This document shows, piece by piece, positions 17,331 through 24,120 of a stretch of DNA of 64,000 nucleotides. Each line of letters begins with the position of its first letter. Within the stretch, counting starts at the first letter, position 1. The notes under the pieces were generated by a model that worked only from the letters and a program-made list of their open reading frames with translations, searched no databases and had not been told where the DNA came from. Source of the stretch: Nonomuraea africana (lineage in GTDB: Bacteria; Actinomycetota; Actinomycetes; Streptosporangiales; Streptosporangiaceae); assembly GCF_014873535.1 (NCBI RefSeq), contig NZ_JADBEF010000001.1, positions 8,184,001 through 8,248,000 of the forward strand, in the 5' to 3' direction. The position numbers and the translations under genes are program-made.

Positions 17331-18041
17331 TCACCAGCTCAGCACCTTCGACCGGCCGGTCGGGGCCGGTAGCCGATCACGCAGCAGCTGCACGCCCAGC
17401 GGGACCAAGGCCACGCAGAGCAGGACGGTGACCAGCACATCGGGGATCGAGGCGGCCTTCAGCACGCCCATCCAGGTGCCTCCCGCCAGGAGCAGCATCA
17501 AGGCACGGGCGGTGCCGAATATGCCGGAGCGCCAGGCGGCGATGGCCAGCAGGAGCGAGCCCGCGAACTGGCCGACCGAGGCCCAGACCGGTACCCGCCA
17601 TGGCCCGTAGGAGATGTCGGCGTACTCCTTCATGATCGCATTCGTCGCCTGCTCCAGCCCGAGGACCTCGGTGAGCTGGAAGGCGGTCTGGTCGGCACCG
17701 GCGAAGTACAGGCGGGAGAAGAGCCCGGCGACCAGCAGCGTGGCGCCCCAGAACGCAAGGCTGCCCCCCACCCGCTGGGCGAGGGCGATAAAGGCGGGGA
17801 AGAGCAGCACCGCCCCCAGCGCGAAGACCGCGTAGGAGAGGGTGAGCAGGGCGGGTTCTGATGTGTAGGCGAGGAACTGGCCGTAGGCGGCGAACGGCTG
17901 CGCCTCCGCCCACGCCTGCTGCTGAGGGGTGAGGGCGGTGACTGAGCTCACGTAGCGCAGCAGGTATCCGGCGCACAGGACGACCGGCCCCAGGACGAGC
18001 GTCACGCCGCCGATCCACCGTCCGGGAAAGTACGTGTTCAT
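17331..18041 (-). CDS. Polytopic membrane protein (DUF4386-like), function unknown
   Basis: 236 residues with about six TM helices. The pattern is GGVTLVLGPVVLCAGYLLRY, a loop rich in QQQAWAEAQPFAAYGQF, then ALLTLSYAVFALGAVLLFPA, FWGATLLVAGLFSRLYFAGA, VWASVGQFAGSLLLAIAAW, and two C-terminal helices. Similar proteins occur singly in Streptosporangiales genomes. No catalytic motif is visible. It stands alone, flanked by non-coding DNA and tRNA-like scars. Confidence 0.65.
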   Translation of the reverse strand: MNTYFPGRWIGGVTLVLGPVVLCAGYLLRYVSSVTALTPQQQAWAEAQPFAAYGQFLAYTSEPALLTLSYAVFALGAVLLFPAFIALAQRVGGSLAFWGATLLVAGLFSRLYFAGADQTAFQLTEVLGLEQATNAIMKEYADISYGPWRVPVWASVGQFAGSLLLAIAAWRSGIFGTARALMLLLAGGTWMGVLKAASIPDVLVTVLLCVALVPLGVQLLRDRLPAPTGRSKVLSW

Positions 18042-18552
18042 GGGAGCTAGCCTGTCGTGGATGAGCCGGGTGGATCATCCGTCGATCGTCAACTCGTACC
18101 CCTGTCGAAAGTCAGGTCAGCACGGGTTGGCCGGCGCTGGTGGGACGGTCTGGACGGGGTAGCGGTGGATGGGTCGTGCTTCGCCGCCGTGCGGCCCGAG
18201 CGCGGGCGCGCGCGAGAACGGCCACCAAGGCCGCACGCGCAGAGTGGCGGCGCGCCGCCTTTGGTGACCATCGGCTCAACCAAGTCGGAAGCGCGCAAGC
18301 GTCTCGTCAACGGGCCCGTGGTGCGCCTACCGGATCTCAGGGGCACATGGAGAGGTATGCGGAGGCAGGGGAGCTGCGGCGCGCGAATTTCATCCGAGTC
18401 TGGACGGCAGGCTTGGTCTGCTTGGCTTGTCCCGGGGCAAGGCGGCGGGAGGATCCGACTTCCACCTCAACCACTTACGGCCCTCGACCAGCTCGCCGTG
18501 ATCATCTCGGAGCCTGAGGCACCCGCCGGAGGCGTGCTTTTCTTGAGGCTGC
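18042..18552. other. 511-bp stretch without an intact gene
   Basis: Several open frames exist on both strands but none has a family signature, a ribosome site or normal codon use. One plus-strand phrase near 18138-18200 (RRWWDGLDGVAVDGSCFAAV) vaguely recalls IS5-type transposase but is too short to call. I regard this as decayed accessory DNA. Confidence 0.45.
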
Positions 18553-18981
18553 TCAGACTACGCAGAACTCGTTGCCTTCGACGTCTGCCATCACTATCCA
18601 GAGCTCTGGTGGGGTGCGTCGTTCCACCACCGTGGCTCCGAGTTTCATCAGGCGTGCCGCTTCCTCTTCGATCCGGTTCTTGCGGTCCTCGCCGGAGAGC
18701 CCGTTCGAGACCTTGACGTCGAGGTGCAGCCGGTTCTTCGTGGCCTTGGACTCGGGTACCCGCTGGAAGTAGAGGGCGGGCCGCTTGCCGTGCTGGTCGA
18801 TCAGCACGCGCATCGCGTTGCGGTCTTCTTCGGGAATGTTCTCGCCATCAGCCCAGCTCTCCCAGGAGAGATAGCCGTCGGGCGGGGCCGGAAACGCGTA
18901 TCCGGCGATCGCCTCTGCCCAGAACTCGGCAAGCCTCTGGGGGTCGGTGCAGTCGAACGCGACCTGTACTTCTACTTCCAT
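18553..18981 (-). CDS. VOC-family (glyoxalase-like) protein
   Basis: 142 residues. The ATG at 18981 has AAAGG seven bases upstream; a GTG five codons earlier does not. It is a single vicinal-oxygen-chelate unit pair of the glyoxalase-like type: VQVAFDCTDPQRLAEFWAEA, LYFQRVPESKATKNRLHLDV, RLMKLGATVVERR, WIVMADVEGNEFCVV. The H-x-D (RLHLDV) and C-terminal E (GNEFCVV) positions are the usual metal or substrate contacts. Comparable proteins act as drug-binding or unassigned enzymes. It lies just inside the tRNA-Gly accretion zone. Confidence 0.82.
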   Translation of the reverse strand: MEVEVQVAFDCTDPQRLAEFWAEAIAGYAFPAPPDGYLSWESWADGENIPEEDRNAMRVLIDQHGKRPALYFQRVPESKATKNRLHLDVKVSNGLSGEDRKNRIEEEAARLMKLGATVVERRTPPELWIVMADVEGNEFCVV

Positions 18982-19067
18982 GTTGTTGCCTTTCACCTCG
19001 AAGCCCAGGCTGACACCGGTGGATGCTACGGCGCATCACCGACAGAGTGTGATCAGGGCGGTCGGGC

Positions 19068-19213
19068 AGCCTGAGCCTCAGGCGCGAAGCGCCCCGGATC
19101 GAGAAGCCGATGTAGGGGAGCGGGGTGTGGCGGCCGCGCCCCCCACAGAACACAGCCTGAGCCTTCACGCGCGAAGCGCGCCCCACCACGAAGTCGATGC
19201 AGTTGGAGCGGGT
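19068..19213. repeat. Imperfect direct repeat ending at the tRNA-Gly 3' tail
   Basis: A block of about 60 bp (CAGCCTGAGCC, then CGCGAAGCGC, CGATG and GGAGCGG) occurs at 19068-19127 and again at 19153-19213. The second copy runs straight into a tRNA-Gly 3' end. The CGCGAAGCGC core is a small hairpin. It looks like duplicated downstream flank of the tRNA gene. Confidence 0.5.
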
Positions 19214-19366
19214 GACGGGAATCGAACCCGCGTTGTCAGCTTGACTCTTTCAAGATCACGCGGTCTGAGCTTGGGAAATGCTGACCTGGGCATACGCCGG
19301 TCGAGTGACCGTGAGTACCCGTGACTCACTGCTGATCGCTCTACGTACGGGCACGCAACGGGCACG
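19204..19366 (-). other. Attachment-site scar 1: tRNA-Gly 3' end plus integrase-side arm
   Basis: Bases 19204-19243 repeat the CCA-containing 3' end of the intact tRNA-Gly gene at 22603-22676 with one mismatch. They are followed by about 120 bp that is also present at 20151-20316 (TCTTTCAAGATCA, GGGCATACGCCGGTCGAG). That block ends in two copies of ACGGGCACG at 11-bp period (19347-19366). This is the structure of an attR/attL left by a tRNA-specific tyrosine-recombinase element. No integrase gene remains. Confidence 0.7.
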
Positions 19367-19383
19367 TCTGTCTTCTGCGGCGC

Positions 19384-19638
19384 TCAGCCGTACCAAGCAA
19401 CTTGGATGATCTCCACCAGACGCCGGTACTCGACGATCAGGTAGGTAACCATGCCCGAACCGCCATCACCGAACGTCTGGGTCCTCATTGGGGCGTCGGG
19501 GCGTTCTCTTATGAAAGGGTTGCCGTTCCACGGCGCGACTTGAAGAAACACGGTCACCTCGTGGAACGCTGCGAGCGCTTCGGCGGGAAGGGCCGCGACC
19601 TGCTCGTCTACTTGTTTGCTGTTGCCGACCGTGTACAT
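19384..19638 (-). CDS. Small toxin-like partner of a DUF6247 protein
   Basis: 84 residues beginning with the ATG that directly follows the TAG of the upstream gene (19639), so the two are coupled. The sequence (DEQVAALPAEALAAFHEVTV, FLQVAPWNGNPF, GSGMVTYLIVEYRRLVEIIQ) is consistent with a RelE/ParE-like fold: two N-terminal helices followed by strands ending in VEIIQVAWYG. Nonomuraea-type genomes carry many such pairs, inferred to be toxin-antitoxin modules. Catalytic residues cannot be defined from sequence alone. Confidence 0.6.
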   Translation of the reverse strand: MYTVGNSKQVDEQVAALPAEALAAFHEVTVFLQVAPWNGNPFIRERPDAPMRTQTFGDGGSGMVTYLIVEYRRLVEIIQVAWYG

Positions 19639-20010
19639 CTAAAGGTCGAGCTTCACGCCGAGTTCGGATGCTCGTTCGGCAAGAACCTCCCGAAGCGGTC
19701 TCCCCGGAACGTACTCGCCGCGTTCGATCTGCTCCTGGATGCGAGCACCGTGTTCCAGAACCTCTTCGTACTCCCCGGTCGCCTTCATCCTGGCCATGTG
19801 CCACCAATGAGCGAGCAGGGCGTTGACAGGTGCGAGGTCCAGCTCCTCCGTGGCCTTGGCCATGGCTCGCCGGAAGTCCTCGTCGAAGTAGTCGCGATCG
19901 GCAGGAGGAAGGCAAGCACGGATGTTACGTGGACTCCGGTCGACCTTCAGCGACTCCACGATCTGCTCGGGCGCCCGAACGCTGATCAGTTCGTGTGGCT
20001 CAGCGGTCAT
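19639..20010 (-). CDS. DUF6247-family protein, probable antitoxin
   Basis: 123 residues from an ATG with a strong AAGGAGG site. The core VDRSPRNIRACLPPADRDYF plus DEDFRRAMAKATEELDLAPV, LLAHWWHMARMKATGEYEEV matches the helical DUF6247 family. These sit upstream of a small RelE-like gene in many Streptosporangiales genomes. The C-terminal helix (REVLAERASELGVKLDL) would contact the toxin. The pair fills nearly all the DNA between attachment scars 1 and 2, so it is probably the cargo or addiction module of the lost element. Confidence 0.65.
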   Translation of the reverse strand: MTAEPHELISVRAPEQIVESLKVDRSPRNIRACLPPADRDYFDEDFRRAMAKATEELDLAPVNALLAHWWHMARMKATGEYEEVLEHGARIQEQIERGEYVPGRPLREVLAERASELGVKLDL

Positions 20011-20150
20011 GCCGCTACCTCCTTGCGCTGACAGGTGCTCAGACTCGGCAAACGAGCCGGTGCGGGGCGTCTGCCATCGAGCTTAGCCGTCGGCGGACGA
20101 CCACGGACTGCCGATGGGACCGTCATGGTGACCGAGCGTCATTGAGATAC

Positions 20151-20316
20151 TGGAGCGGATGACGGGAATCGAACCCGCGCTGTCAGCTTGGGAACTCTTT
20201 CAAGATCATGGCCTCTGAGCAGGGGAAACGCTGAACTGGGCATACGCCGGTCGAGTGACCGCGAGTCCCCGTGACTCCCCACTGATCGATCTGCGAACGG
20301 GCACACAACGGGCACG
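20151..20316 (-). other. Attachment-site scar 2: tRNA-Gly 3' end plus integrase-side arm
   Basis: Bases 20151-20194 repeat the tRNA-Gly 3' end with one mismatch (A at 20159). The next 120 bp match scar 1 closely, including GGGCATACGCCGGTCGAG and two 11-bp-spaced ACGGGCAC(A/G) units at 20297-20316. Compared with scar 1 it keeps three more tRNA bases (GGA). It defines the left end of a second integration unit ending at the intact tRNA. Confidence 0.72.
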
Positions 20317-20333
20317 GCTGACAGACTCACCAT

Positions 20334-20699
20334 GTGATCGAGATCGACGGCCCTTTCTATCGCGTTAGTGACTCCGGCTTCGAGATGCTGATCCCCCGCT
20401 GGGAGGGGCACGATCCTGAGACGGCCGACCAGGCCGACGCGACCATCACGCTTCCTGACGGTACTCGTCGCTACGCCACCTTCATGACCCTCGGAGTCGT
20501 CTCTGGGATCATGGACCGCTGGCGGGATACGGGCGAATGCCTCAACGGCCAGTACTTCTGGTGCTCAGACTTAATCATCATCCGTGAACCAGGCTTCGTC
20601 TCAATGATCGATGCCGTGCGAGACATGATCGCAACCGGAGAGATCGAAAGTGCATGCCGCGCACTGCCAATCGACGACAGTGATCAATACGCGGACTAG
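20334..20699 (+). CDS. Hypothetical protein of an integrated element
   Basis: 121 residues from a GTG at 20334. No convincing ribosome site; the message may be leaderless. Acidic, without TM segments (FEMLIPRWEGHDPETADQAD, GTRRYATFMTLGVVSGIMDR, YFWCSDLIIIREPGFVSMID). I recognise no family. Similar orphan proteins accompany actinomycete integrative elements. The IS5 element has inserted at its stop codon: the native TAA is reconstituted if the IS is removed, and TAG is read now, so the protein is unaffected. Confidence 0.55.
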   Translation: MIEIDGPFYRVSDSGFEMLIPRWEGHDPETADQADATITLPDGTRRYATFMTLGVVSGIMDRWRDTGECLNGQYFWCSDLIIIREPGFVSMIDAVRDMIATGEIESACRALPIDDSDQYAD

Positions 20700-20714
20700 A
20701 GCGTGTCCCGTGGA

Positions 20715-21244
20715 TCATAGGACAGGGTCACGGAGCCAGATCCTGATCGAGGCGACGTCGATGGTGCCCTCGTAGATGCGTTCGCGCTTGTCGGTGCGAA
20801 GGGCCACCGCGCGGTGGCCCTTGAGCTTGTTGACGCACCGCTCGGCGGTATTGCGCTCCTTGTACCGCTCGGCGTCGAAGCCGGGCGGTCGGCCGCCCTT
20901 ACGCCCCCGGTTGAGTCGGTTGGCCTGCTGATCCTTCTTGATCGGGATGACCGCCTGGATGCCGCGCCGGCGCAGGTAGGCACGATTGGCGCGCGAGGAG
21001 TAGGCCTTGTCGGCCAGCACACGCATCGGACGCCGGCGAGGACGGCCCAGACCGCGACGCCGGATGCGCACCCGCTCCAGGACGCGCCGGAAGTACGGGC
21101 TATCGCCGTGCTGACCGGGGCTGATGATCCGGGCGATCGGCCGGCAGCGCCGGTCGGCGACCAGGTGAATCTTCGTGCTCCACCCGCCCCGTGAGCGGCC
21201 CAGCGCCTCCCGGCCCGTGCCCGGTTTGTGATCTACGCCGTCCC
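20715..21244 (-). CDS. IS5-family transposase, OrfB (C-terminal half, -1 frameshift product)
   Basis: The -1 frame continues from the slippery site as GREALGRSRGGWSTKIHLV, IISPGQHGDSPYFRRVLERV, then the second catalytic Asp (MRVLADKAYSSRANRAYLRR) and the Glu region (YKERNTAERCVNKLKGHRAV). It ends at 20715 close to the left inverted repeat. Together with OrfA this gives a complete DDE triad. There is no good independent start, which supports translation by frameshifting rather than as a separate protein. Confidence 0.82.
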
Positions 21245-21622
21245 CTTTGACGGGATGTCGGCGGGCGGCTCACGACGAGCTCCGGCGGCATGCTGATGAG
21301 CGCGCGCCACAGTGGAATCCACACCCACCGTCCAGTCCTCCCCCTCGGCCTCATCGCATCCAGCGCGCAGCCCGTCCAGGATCTTCTCCCAGGTGCCATC
21401 CATCGACCAGCGGCGATGCCGGTTGTAGACGGTCTTCCAGTTCCCGTACCAGGGCGGCAGGTCACGCCAGGTGATGTTGGTCCGGACCCGGAAGAAGACC
21501 CCGTTGATGACCGTTCGGTGATCGGCCCATCGGCCGCCCTGCCGCGGGTTGACCGGCAGCAGCGGCGCCAGCCGTTCCCACTCGGCATCGGTCAGATCAT
21601 GACGATTCAGGCGATCTTCCAC
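21233..21622 (-). CDS. IS5-family transposase, OrfA (N-terminal half)
   Basis: 129 residues from a GTG. It carries the DUF4096-type N-terminus (LNRHDLTDAEWERLAPLLPV, GGRWADHRTVINGVFFRVRT, WRDLPPWYGNWKTVYNRHRR) and the first catalytic Asp region (WTVGVDSTVARAHQHAAGAR). It terminates at a TAG just after the slippery AAAGGGG. Ribosomes slipping by -1 enter OrfB to make the full enzyme. This two-frame organisation is normal for the IS427 subgroup. Confidence 0.88.
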   Translation of the reverse strand: MEDRLNRHDLTDAEWERLAPLLPVNPRQGGRWADHRTVINGVFFRVRTNITWRDLPPWYGNWKTVYNRHRRWSMDGTWEKILDGLRAGCDEAEGEDWTVGVDSTVARAHQHAAGARREPPADIPSKGTA

Positions 21623-21801
21623 TGGACTGATCTACACCAAACCACCATCAAAGATCCACGGGACACGCCCTAAGAGCGCGCTTAGAGACCGTTCTGGGCG
21701 ATCCTATGCAGACCATTGAGGGTGGGTAACCTGCCTGGAACGCCCCTGAACGAGCTGGAACTGCAGCTCGAACTGCAACTGGGTGAGTCGTAGCTGGCTC
21801 T

Positions 21802-21839
21802 GGCCTATACGCACGTCCAGGGCCTATACGCACGTCCAG
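21802..21839. repeat. Tandem duplication of 19 bp at the 3' end of a small gene
   Basis: Two exact adjacent copies of a 19-bp unit (GGCCTATACGCACGTCCAG) cover the last codons and stop of the gene at 21824-22321. The second stop lies inside the duplicated unit. Confidence 0.8.
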
Positions 21840-22321
21840 CAATAGATCATCTGGTCTTCTGCTTGCGCCCGTTCGGCGAGATCTCTCAGCTCTACTATCA
21901 GTGTCGTCAGGTAGTCCTCATCAGGGCGGCCGAAGAACTCTTCGATCTGCCCCCACCGTTCGGCAAGATCGGCCAACTGGGTGTCAGGCACGCTGGCCAG
22001 CGAGTCGCGTACGTCGGCGGGGAGCTCCTCAATACAGGGCCCCTCCTTGTACGGCGAGTCCTCCGGCAGCGCTTCCCACTCCTCAAGAGACTTAGGGCCG
22101 CCCTCCGGTGGTGGGTAGAGGCTGACGGTCCGCATGAGATCCAAGTCGTATGGCTCATCCCTGATGAGGGCGACGAGTTGCCCAAGGATGACTCCCGGAT
22201 CAATCCCCTTGGCGTCCACAGCGTCGAAAGCGGGACTCGCGGACCCGGCACGGCCCTTGTCCGGCTCGACCATGGCGGCCTGCCTGTCAGCCGCCCTGTA
22301 GTAGTCGTACAAGACCCCCAC
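21824..22321 (-). CDS. Conserved actinomycete hypothetical protein
   Basis: 165 residues from a GTG (MGVLYDYYRAADRQAA). Acidic and soluble. It matches a recurrent actinomycete family with an MGV-DYF-A start, an AFD-VD-KG-DP block (FDAVDAKGIDPGVILGQLVA), a SQ/GQ-EEF-G core (LAERWGQIEEFFGRPDED) and a RAQ--D-MIYCW-CV end. The family is often found in mobile or accessory regions and may act as an immunity-like or regulatory protein, but I know of no tested function. It lies between the IS5 insertion and tRNA-Gly as cargo of the second integration unit. Confidence 0.65.
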   Translation of the reverse strand: MGVLYDYYRAADRQAAMVEPDKGRAGSASPAFDAVDAKGIDPGVILGQLVALIRDEPYDLDLMRTVSLYPPPEGGPKSLEEWEALPEDSPYKEGPCIEELPADVRDSLASVPDTQLADLAERWGQIEEFFGRPDEDYLTTLIVELRDLAERAQAEDQMIYCWTCV

Positions 22322-22511
22322 TGATCCCCGGTCGTGATCGCTGTGCCTGCTATGTCTGGCGATAGATTAGGGGGCCGCATGTATGTGCGAAAGAGGGTTT
22401 GCTGGGTGACCTCAAGCACCCCCTGCCCTGATAGTCCCGTCGCCGTCGTCCCACCCGTCAGGGGATGGACAGAGTGCTGGAACCGGTGGGCTAGACAAAC
22501 AAGATCAACTG

Positions 22512-22532
22512 ATCTGGCACGAATCTGGCACG
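22512..22532. repeat. 11-bp-period direct repeat near the tRNA 3' end
   Basis: ATCTGGCACG occurs twice with an 11-bp period, 70 bp from the 3' end of tRNA-Gly. It mirrors the 11-bp-period GGCACG pairs at the other two scars and is a candidate arm-type recombinase or Xis site. The stretch 22322-22602 has no gene. Confidence 0.45.
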
Positions 22533-22559
22533 CGAGTGGAGACAGGCCCACAAAAGATC

Positions 22560-22597
22560 AAGGCCCGGGTTGGGACCATGTTCCCTACCTGGGCCTT
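22560..22597 (-). terminator. Stem-loop downstream of tRNA-Gly
   Basis: AAGGCCCGGGT pairs with ACCTGGGCCTT (one mismatch) around a 16-base loop. It starts five bases after the encoded CCA end of the tRNA on the minus strand, which is the position expected for its terminator. Confidence 0.55.
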
Positions 22598-22602
22598 AAC
22601 GT

Positions 22603-22676
22603 TGGAGCGGGTGACGGGAATCGAACCCGCGCTGTCAGCTTGGGAAGCTGATGTTCTGCCATTGAACTACACCCGC
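22603..22676 (-). tRNA. tRNA-Gly (anticodon CCC)
   Basis: 74 bases with encoded CCA. Acceptor strand GCGGGTG pairs with CACCCGC. The D arm is AGTTCAATGGCAGAACA, the anticodon stem TCAGC/GCTGA with loop TTCCCAA giving CCC, and the T arm GCGGG-TTCGATT-CCCGT. Two partial copies of its 3' half lie at 19204 and 20151, so the gene has served repeatedly as an integration target while staying intact. Confidence 0.95.
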
Positions 22677-22775
22677 ATCGGCCACCGCCGCGCCCACCAC
22701 TGTAGCGGAAATCCGGCCCACTTCAGCAACCCCGGCCCAGCCGACTTCCCCGTCGCACACGGTAAGTTGCTCTCC

Positions 22776-23351
22776 GTGCTGCTTTCTGACCGAGACATCC
22801 TCGCCGAAATCGAGTCCGGCCGTGTCAGTCTCGACCCGTTCGACAAGGCAATGATCCAACCGTCCAGCATCGACGTGCGTCTCGACCGCTACTTCAGGGT
22901 GTTCGAGAACCACCGCTACCCGCACATCGATCCCGCCGTGGAGCAGCCCGACCTCACCCGTCAGGTGGAGCCGGAGGGGGATGAGCCCTTCATCCTGCAT
23001 CCGGGGGAGTTCGTGCTCGCGAGCACGTACGAAGTGATCTCGCTGCCCGACGATCTGGCCAGCCGTCTGGAGGGGAAGAGCTCCCTGGGCAGGCTCGGTC
23101 TGCTGACGCACTCGACGGCCGGGTTCATCGACCCCGGATTCTCCGGTCACGTGACGCTGGAGCTGTCCAATGTGGCCACGTTGCCGATCAAGCTGTGGCC
23201 GGGGATGAAGATCGGGCAGCTGTGCATGTTCAGGCTGAGCTCTCCGGCCGAGCATCCGTACGGCTCGGCGAAGTACGGCTCGCGGTACCAGGGTCAGCGC
23301 GGCCCGACGCCCTCGCGCTCCTACCGGAACTTCCACCGCACGCTCATCTGA
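22776..23351 (+). CDS. dcd: dCTP deaminase, bifunctional Dcd-Dut type
   Basis: 191 residues from a GTG (VLLSDRDILAEIESGRVSLD). The fold signature runs LDPFDKAMIQPSSIDVRLDR, HPGEFVLASTYEVISLPDDL, EGKSSLGRLGLLTHSTAGFI, DPGFSGHVTLELSNVATLPI, WPGMKIGQLCMFRLSSPAEH and YQGQRGPTPSRSY. The THSTAGFIDPGF version matches the mycobacterial enzyme, which converts dCTP to dUMP directly (deaminase plus dUTPase), not the E. coli monofunctional form. It acts in dTMP supply and removal of dUTP. The last codons overlap the first unit of the 18-19-bp repeat array. Confidence 0.96.
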   Translation: MLLSDRDILAEIESGRVSLDPFDKAMIQPSSIDVRLDRYFRVFENHRYPHIDPAVEQPDLTRQVEPEGDEPFILHPGEFVLASTYEVISLPDDLASRLEGKSSLGRLGLLTHSTAGFIDPGFSGHVTLELSNVATLPIKLWPGMKIGQLCMFRLSSPAEHPYGSAKYGSRYQGQRGPTPSRSYRNFHRTLI

Positions 23352-23890
23352 ACACCGCACGCTCATCCGAGCACCGCAGCTCATCTGAGCAGTGCCAGCT
23401 AGCTCAGCTGAAGACCGCAGGCTCATCTGAGCACCGCCAGCTCATCTGAGCACATACTCATCTGAACAACGGATGCCATTCGAACGACTCGGGGCTCATC
23501 TGAAAGAGGGGCTCAGCTGAAACTGGACGCCCATCTCGGTGCCGAGGGTTCGGCTGGCGCCTGAGGCTCGTTGGCCATCGGAGGTTCGTCTGGGCACCTG
23601 AAGCCTGTCCGGGCGCCGCAGGTTCCTTTCGGTCAGCGGCGCAGCCGCCATGGGCTCGTCTGAGCACCAGAGGCTCATCCGGTAGCCGGGGCTCGGCTGG
23701 CGGCCAGCCGCATCCGGCGGACGGGATGCTTGTTCGGGCGGCGCAGGCCCGTCTGGGGCCGAATGCTCGTCTCGGCATCGCAGGCGGGCCCGGGAAACGG
23801 AGGATGGCCGGGCCGCGCGGTCGTCTCGGCACCCGCAGGCCCATCTGGCACCCCGGTGGTCGTCGGGGGCGCCGGACGCTCCTCCAGCGT
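23342..23890. repeat. Degenerate 18-19-bp tandem repeat array
   Basis: About 27 units with consensus near GCTCATCTGAGCACCGCAG begin at, for example, 23342, 23361, 23379, 23421, 23440, 23494, 23511, 23529, 23548, 23566, 23584, 23603, 23654, 23673 and 23691, and continue to about 23880. Spacing is mostly 18-19 bp. Units near dcd are well conserved and contain a GCTCA-TC-TGAGC hairpin. They decay rightwards to forms such as GCCCATCTGG. No spacers, so not CRISPR. Open minus-strand frames across it are by-products of periodicity. The remainder of 23352-24120 has no gene. Confidence 0.8.
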
Positions 23891-23932
23891 CACAACCCCA
23901 CCCCAGCACCGCACGCTCCCAAGCCCCTTATC

Positions 23933-23960
23933 AGGGGTTCAAACCCCCTCAAAGCGGCCA
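23933..23960 (+). other. tRNA-like 3' arm
   Basis: AGGGG-TTCAAAC-CCCCT is a perfect T arm with consensus loop, followed by seven bases, a G and CCA, the spacing of a tRNA 3' end. No matching 5' half (CGCTTTG) lies upstream, so it is not a tRNA gene. It may be another attachment scar or coincidence. Confidence 0.3.
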
Positions 23961-24120
23961 CAGGCAAAATACCCTCCAAAGTACTCCCGAACCCGGTGTT
24001 GCAGATCATACGAGGGGTAGCGAGACGGAGAAGAGTGGGTGTGCGCACCATGAAGTTCGCATTTCCGCTGGTAACCCGTACCCTTCTCTGCGGACCATCC
24101 CCGCACATCTGGAGAACGAC

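Larger units (their letters stand above)
20699..21670 (-). mobile_element. IS5-family (IS427-like) insertion sequence, complete
   Basis: 972 bp bounded by inverted repeats: GAGCGTGTCCCGTGGATC at 20699-20716 and its complement at 21653-21670, differing only at the second base. Flanked by a TA target duplication (20697-20698, 21671-21672). It contains two overlapping transposase frames on the minus strand joined by an A-AAG-GGG slippery heptamer at 21242-21248. No internal stop or deletion is seen, so it may still be mobile. Confidence 0.88.

Noticed and set aside
18130..18200. IS5-type transposase fragment
   Set aside because: RRWWDGLDGVAVDGSCFAAV is only loosely similar and has no neighbouring transposase sequence.
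23342..23890. CRISPR array
   Set aside because: Units are contiguous 18-19-bp repeats with no unique spacers and no cas genes nearby.
23458..23914. Three overlapping minus-strand open frames of 79-137 codons across the 18-19-bp array
   Set aside because: Their openness follows from the repeat composition. No family signature, no ribosome site, and the repeat period is not a multiple of three.
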